This document shows, piece by piece, positions 58,187 through 64,000 of a stretch of 64,000 nt of DNA. Each line of letters begins with the position of its first letter. The stretch's first letter is position 1. A program made the position numbers and the translations under genes. Source of the DNA: Aeromonas veronii (GTDB lineage: Bacteria; Pseudomonadota; Gammaproteobacteria; Enterobacterales; Aeromonadaceae). The stretch is from positions 4,408,501 to 4,472,500 of the forward strand of contig NZ_CP157875.1 of NCBI RefSeq assembly GCF_040215105.1. The letters are read 5' to 3'. The notes beneath the pieces were generated by a model. It saw only the letters and a list, made by a program, of their open reading frames with translations, had not been told where the DNA came from and made no database searches.

Positions 58187-59074
58187 ATGGATCTTCGCAA
58201 TCTCGAACTGTTTCTCCACCTTGCCGACTCCCTCCATTTCGGCAAGAGCGCCGATGCCATGGCGGTCAGCCCCTCCACCCTGAGTCGCGCCATCCAGCGG
58301 CTGGAGCAGGAGACGGGCTGCATCTTGTTCGAGCGGGACAACCGCAGCGTGCGCCTCACCCCGGCCGGCGAGAAGCTGCGGGAGTTCGGCGGCAGCCTGC
58401 TGCAGGAGTGGCGCCGACTCAAGCAGGAGATCAAGCGTAGCGACGAGCCATTGCAGGGGCGGCTGCGCGTGTTCTGCTCGGTCACCGCCAGCTACTTCCT
58501 GCTACCCGAGGTGCTGGAGCGCTTTCGCCGTCGTTACCCTCAGCTCGAGATCAAGCTCGAGACCGGCGACCCAGCGCTGGCGGTGGACAAGATCCTGGCT
58601 GACGAGGCCGATCTCGCCATCGCCGCCCGCCCCGATGCCCTCTCCGCCAAGCTGGAGTTCGCCAGCCTGCAACAGGTCCCTCTGGTGTTTATCGCCCCGA
58701 AGAGCACGCCTCCCGCCCACTGGTACCACAATGGCGCACCGGACTGGGAGCGCATGCCCCTCATCCTCTCCGAGCAGGGACTGGCGCGAAAGCGCTGCGA
58801 TCAGTGGCTGCGCAACAAGGGGATCTCCCCCAACATCTATGCCGAGGTCGCGGGAAACGAGGGGATCGTCGCCATGGTGGCGCTCGGCTTCGGCGTGGGT
58901 CTGGTGCCCGCGGCGGTGATCGATCACAGCCCCATGGGAGACAAGGTGCGCATCGTCGAACCCAAGCCGGCGCTCAAGCCGTTCGATGTGGGCATTGCCG
59001 TGCTCAAGAAGCGGCTGGAGGAGCCGCTGATCCGCGCCTTCTGGGACACGGCCCGCGGTCAGGGAGGGCGTTGA
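58187..59074 (+). CDS. ilvY: LysR-family activator IlvY
   Basis: Activates ilvC in response to its substrates acetolactate and acetohydroxybutyrate. It has 295 residues: the LysR helix-turn-helix MDLRNLELFLHLADSLHFGK ... SPSTLSRAIQRLEQETG and the effector-binding domain with ITASYF-like VTASYFLLPEVLERFRRRYP and NEGIVAMVALGFGVGLVPA. Divergent arrangement with ilvC is diagnostic. Confidence 0.95.
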   Translation: MDLRNLELFLHLADSLHFGKSADAMAVSPSTLSRAIQRLEQETGCILFERDNRSVRLTPAGEKLREFGGSLLQEWRRLKQEIKRSDEPLQGRLRVFCSVTASYFLLPEVLERFRRRYPQLEIKLETGDPALAVDKILADEADLAIAARPDALSAKLEFASLQQVPLVFIAPKSTPPAHWYHNGAPDWERMPLILSEQGLARKRCDQWLRNKGISPNIYAEVAGNEGIVAMVALGFGVGLVPAAVIDHSPMGDKVRIVEPKPALKPFDVGIAVLKKRLEEPLIRAFWDTARGQGGR

Positions 59075-59188
59075 GCCCTGGGTGGCTCATTTACGCCACA
59101 ATGCCAGTGTCAAATGTGCCAGTAGGAATGCAAGCCGGAAGAGGGGAGACTCCACCGCTGATCATCGTCATTGGAAAAGGAGTCCGCC

Positions 59189-59377
59189 ATGCAGCATCTT
59201 GTCGAGATCAAGGGTTCTCACCTGTTTGAAGAGTACCTTCACAGCCTGGGGGTCAGCCGCTGCAAGCTCGACAGCGAGCAGGAGATCTACCTGCAGGATC
59301 GCCATCTGGCCACGATACGGCGCATCCAGGGAGAGTTGAGGTTTTATCTGCGTGCCAGCGCCCTGGCCCGGTCGTGA
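59189..59377 (+). CDS. Unknown 62-residue protein
   Basis: Begins MQHLVEIKGSHLFEEYLHSL and ends RFYLRASALARS; charged and soluble, with no signal peptide. The ATG at 59189 has a good AAGGAG seven bases upstream, the main evidence that it is real. It sits between ilvY and the patZ-like gene in the same direction. I do not recognise a family. Confidence 0.6.
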   Translation: MQHLVEIKGSHLFEEYLHSLGVSRCKLDSEQEIYLQDRHLATIRRIQGELRFYLRASALARS

Positions 59378-59467
59378 TCCGCAATCGGTCACAGTAAGCA
59401 TCCATAAAGCGTATTAGACTGGCACCATCCGTCACCCTCGCCTCGAGGGTCGCCATCAGGAGTGCCC

Positions 59468-62050
59468 ATGAAACCAAGCGGCCTGGACCGGCTCTTCAAA
59501 CCCCAATCCATCGCCGTCATCGGTGCCTCCAGCGATCCACAAAAGGCAGGCCAGGTGGTGATACGCCACCTGCTGGCAGGCCAGTTCAAGGGCCCCATCT
59601 TGCCGGTCAGCCCCCATAGCCAGGCCGTTGCCGGCGTACTCGCCTATCCCGATATCGAGAGCCTGCCTCTCTCGCCGGATCTCGCCATCGTCTGCACCAA
59701 ACGCGAACGGGTACTCGGGATCATCGAGGCGCTCGGCAAAAAGGGAACGGGAGCAGCCATCATTCTGGCCGCCCAGTTCACCCCCGAGGAGCGCCTGCAG
59801 TTGCAGCGGCTCTGCCGCCAGTACGGCATCCGCCTGCTCGGCCCCAACAGCATGGGCATGCTGTTGCCGGGCCAGGGCATCAACGCCAGCTTTTCCCCCA
59901 TCGCCGCCACCCCGGGCCAGGTCGCATTTCTGTCTCAGTCCGCGGCGGTCAGCACCACCATCCTCGACTGGGCCAAGCAGCGTGAACTCGGCTTCTCGGC
60001 CTTCGTTTCGCTGGGGGATCACTGCGACATCGACTTCGGCCAGCTGCTGGATCAGCTCTCCCGTGACGGCACGACCCGCGCCATCCTGATCTACATGGAC
60101 AAGCTGCACGACGCCCGTCACTTCCTCTCGGCGGCCCGGGCCGCCTCCCGCAACAAGCCTATCCTGGTGCTCAAGAGCGGCCGCCACGATCCGGCAAACG
60201 GCCTCGACAACGTCTATGACGCCGCTATCCGCCGGGCCGGCATGCTGCGGGTGCGCGACACCCACGAACTGTTCGCCACCGTCGAGACCCTGAGCCACTC
60301 CCTGACCCTCAAAGGGGAGCGGCTCGCCATCCTTTCCAATGGTCGCGGCCTCGCCAACATGGCCGCCGACGTGCTGCTGGAACGGGGTGGCAAGCTTGCC
60401 ATGGCGCCGCTCGATATCGGCAGTGACGCCGACATCGAGGCGTATCGCAACGCCCTGGACGAGCTGCTGCAAGGGGACAAGGCCGATGCCATCCTGCTGA
60501 TCCACGCCCCGTCCCTGACCGCCCGCGGGATGACCCTGGCGGATCACCTGATCGACTTCATCAAGCAGCACCCCAGGGCCAGGCGTTTCAATATCCTCAC
60601 CAACTGGGCGGGGGAGTACTCGGCCCAGGAAGGGCGCCGCCTGTTCAATGAGGCGGGCATCCCCACCTACCGAACCCCGGAGAGCGCGGTCGCCGCCTTC
60701 ATGCACATGGTGGAATACCGTCGCAACCAGAAGCAGCTGATGGAGACGCCGGCGTCACTGCAAGGAGACAGGCTCGATGTCCAGCGTTGCCAGCAGCTGA
60801 TCCGCCAGGCGCAGGATCGCAAACAACTCGTGCTCGATACTCACCTGACGCAACCCATCATGCAGGCTGCCGGTCTCGCCACCCTGCCGACCTGGATCGT
60901 CTCGGATGCCAGCGAGGCAGCCCTGACGGCGGAACAGATAGGCTACCCGGTGGCGGTGAAGCTGCGCTCACCGGATATCGCCCACAAGTCGGAAGTGCAT
61001 GGCGTCATGCTCAACCTGCGTACCTCGGCCGAGGTGGCCCAGGCGGCAGATGCCATCCTGGACCGGGTACGCCAGCACGACCCCGGGGCACGCATCGAAG
61101 GCCTGCTGGTGCAGCGCATGGCGCGTCGTAGCGGTGGCCTGGAGCTGCGTATCCGCCTGCAACAGGATCCCGTGTTCGGCCCCGTCATCCTGCTCGGAGA
61201 ATCCGGCGCCGAGCCTCACCAGATGGTGGCAGCCCTGCCGCCACTGAACCAGGCGCTCGCTCGCTACCAGATCATCGGCGCCCTCAAGAGCGGCAAGATC
61301 CGCGAGCAGGCCAGCCCGGTGCGGCTCGACATCAACGCCCTGAGCCAGGTGCTGTGCCAGCTGTCGGAGCTGCTGCTCGCCTTCCCCGAAATCCAGGAGC
61401 TGGACCTGCATCCGCTGCAGGCCAGTGGCGAGGAGATGGTGATCCTGGATGCGAGACTGGTGCTGATGGAGAAGGGCCAACAAGCGCTGCCGCTGGCCAT
61501 TCGCCCCTATCCTACCGAGCTGGAAGAGGGGGCCTGGCTCAAGGACCAGAGCCATGTCTTGCTGCGCCCCATCCGCCCGGAAGACGAACCCGCTCACAAG
61601 GCGTTCGTGCTTCAGGTCTCCGATGAGGATAGATACAAGCGCTTCTTCGCCGACGTGGGGGAACTGGGTCATGAAGAGCTGGCCCGCATGACCCAGATCG
61701 ATTACGACCGGGAGATGGCCTTCGTCGCCGTCGGTCAGGATGGCGCCTTCGATCAGCAGATCCTGGGAGTGGTCAGGGCCATCTCCACGCCGGATCTCGC
61801 CGATGCGGAGTTCGCCATTCTGGTGCGCTCCGACTTGAAGGGAATGGGGCTCGGCAAGCTGATGATGGAGAAGATCGCCCGCTACGCTCGCGAGCGCGGC
61901 ATAGGCCAACTCTCCGGCATGACCATGCCGAGCAATCGCGGCATGATCAACCTGGCCAAGCGGCTGGGATTCCAGATCGATATCCAGCTGGAAGATGGGG
62001 TAGTGAATATGCTGCTGCCCTGCGGGGAACAGAGCCGACATGATCGGTAA
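59468..62050 (+). CDS. patZ: Protein lysine acetyltransferase PatZ/YfiQ-like
   Basis: An 860-residue protein (E. coli 886). The N-terminal NDP-forming acyl-CoA-synthetase-like part has a CoA-binding domain (LFKPQSIAVIGASSDPQKAG near 10), ligase domain, and ATP-grasp-like domain (PVAVKLRSPDIAHKSEVHGV near 500). The C-terminal GNAT acetyltransferase domain (about 700-850) has VLLRPIRPEDEPAHKAF and VRSDLKGMGLGKLMMEKIA. In enterics this enzyme acetylates and inactivates acetyl-CoA synthetase. The ATG at 59468 follows AGGAG; an in-frame GTG two codons earlier overlaps that site. Confidence 0.92.
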   Translation: MKPSGLDRLFKPQSIAVIGASSDPQKAGQVVIRHLLAGQFKGPILPVSPHSQAVAGVLAYPDIESLPLSPDLAIVCTKRERVLGIIEALGKKGTGAAIILAAQFTPEERLQLQRLCRQYGIRLLGPNSMGMLLPGQGINASFSPIAATPGQVAFLSQSAAVSTTILDWAKQRELGFSAFVSLGDHCDIDFGQLLDQLSRDGTTRAILIYMDKLHDARHFLSAARAASRNKPILVLKSGRHDPANGLDNVYDAAIRRAGMLRVRDTHELFATVETLSHSLTLKGERLAILSNGRGLANMAADVLLERGGKLAMAPLDIGSDADIEAYRNALDELLQGDKADAILLIHAPSLTARGMTLADHLIDFIKQHPRARRFNILTNWAGEYSAQEGRRLFNEAGIPTYRTPESAVAAFMHMVEYRRNQKQLMETPASLQGDRLDVQRCQQLIRQAQDRKQLVLDTHLTQPIMQAAGLATLPTWIVSDASEAALTAEQIGYPVAVKLRSPDIAHKSEVHGVMLNLRTSAEVAQAADAILDRVRQHDPGARIEGLLVQRMARRSGGLELRIRLQQDPVFGPVILLGESGAEPHQMVAALPPLNQALARYQIIGALKSGKIREQASPVRLDINALSQVLCQLSELLLAFPEIQELDLHPLQASGEEMVILDARLVLMEKGQQALPLAIRPYPTELEEGAWLKDQSHVLLRPIRPEDEPAHKAFVLQVSDEDRYKRFFADVGELGHEELARMTQIDYDREMAFVAVGQDGAFDQQILGVVRAISTPDLADAEFAILVRSDLKGMGLGKLMMEKIARYARERGIGQLSGMTMPSNRGMINLAKRLGFQIDIQLEDGVVNMLLPCGEQSRHDR

Positions 62051-62100
62051 AATAGCGAAGAGGCAGGGGTTTATAGCGTAAAAATGATAAATATCAGCCA

Positions 62101-62136
62101 ATAAAAAAGCCCGCTCAGATGAGCGGGCTTCTTCTA
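62101..62136. terminator. Terminator between patZ and the rRNA operon
   Basis: AAGCCCGCTC, AGAT, GAGCGGGCTT (62107-62130), with A run before and CTTCT after; works for both converging units. Confidence 0.85.
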
Positions 62137-62141
62137 ATTGG

Positions 62142-62260
62142 GTGCCTGGCAGTGTCCTACTCTCGCATGGCGAATGCCACACTACCATCGGCGCTACCGC
62201 GTTTCACTTCTGAGTTCGGCATGGGATCAGGTGGTTCCACGGCGCTATGGCCGCCAGGCA
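62142..62260 (-). rRNA. rrf: 5S ribosomal RNA
   Basis: On the minus strand it starts TGCCTGGCGGCCATAGCGCC and ends CACTGCCAGGCA, with ends pairing as in all 5S rRNAs. CCGAACTCAGAAGTGAAAC is the conserved loop. Exact 3' end is uncertain by one or two bases. Confidence 0.97.
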
Positions 62261-62377
62261 AATTCTTAATCTAGAAAGCTGACGTGAATAACGATGTCGC
62301 TCTTGGCTCGTCGCTATCACTGAATTTGAGTAGTTCATGCACTTGCTACAAGGCCCAGAACACTTCTTGGGTGTTGT

Positions 62378-64000
<1,623 letters not shown>

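Overview
This is a chromosomal window from a GC-rich gammaproteobacterium. Protein content and gene order fit Aeromonas best: ilvGMEDA beside comM, mobA-side yihD-srkA-dsbA, rph/pyrE opposite yicC, a waa cluster next to coaD and mutM, and rpmG-rpmB-radC-coaBC-dut-slmA. The species call is inference from gene content; no search was run. I see no prophage, insertion sequence, integron or CRISPR array. Almost everything is core genome. The right end enters an rRNA operon, with 5S and the 3' part of 23S on the minus strand.

Layout. 1-2.7 kb: a partial unknown gene, a DUF5610-like protein and trmA. 2.7-5.6 kb: the RstA/RstB two-component system followed by two tandem small Asr-like basic periplasmic proteins, each with an RstA-box-like site upstream. 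5.6-12.6 kb: malic enzyme, an SDR/DUF2867 protein, rpmE, priA and an OmpA-family porin. 12.7-19.5 kb: the branched-chain operon ilvL-G-M-E-D-A with its attenuator, opposite comM. 21.3-26.3 kb: two tandem PlsC-type acyltransferases, a DUF523 protein, and an NAD-salvage locus (NrtR-type regulator, nicotinamidase, pncB). 26.4-29.6 kb: a PhnD/PhnC/PhnE-type ABC importer with a doubled permease. 29.6-34.6 kb: dsbA, srkA, ccoG, yihD and a diguanylate cyclase. 34.7-37.6 kb: copA-cueR copper efflux with a clear CueR operator. 37.7-40.2 kb: rph-pyrE with its attenuator, and yicC. 40.3-46.6 kb: an EamA transporter, LPS-core genes (waaA, waaF, a family-2 glycosyltransferase, a second heptosyltransferase) and coaD. 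46.6-54.3 kb: a VirK/YbjX protein, mutM, rpmG-rpmB, radC, coaBC, dut, slmA, an MscS channel and a small membrane protein. 54.6-62.1 kb: pgi, ilvC/ilvY, a 62-residue unknown and the PatZ-type lysine acetyltransferase. Then the rRNA operon.

The most unusual signal is a set of short, decayed, partial tandem duplications that straddle gene boundaries. The 3' end of rstA, the 5' end of the SDR/DUF2867 gene, the 3' end of ilvA (with its own terminator) and the 5' end of pncB each have a degenerate direct copy in the neighbouring intergenic space. Offsets are about 100-141 bp. A fifth, longer tandem duplication made the two asr-like genes together with their promoters. The second main observation is the self-contained RstAB-asr module, in which one RstA-box-like site lies inside the 3' end of rstB.
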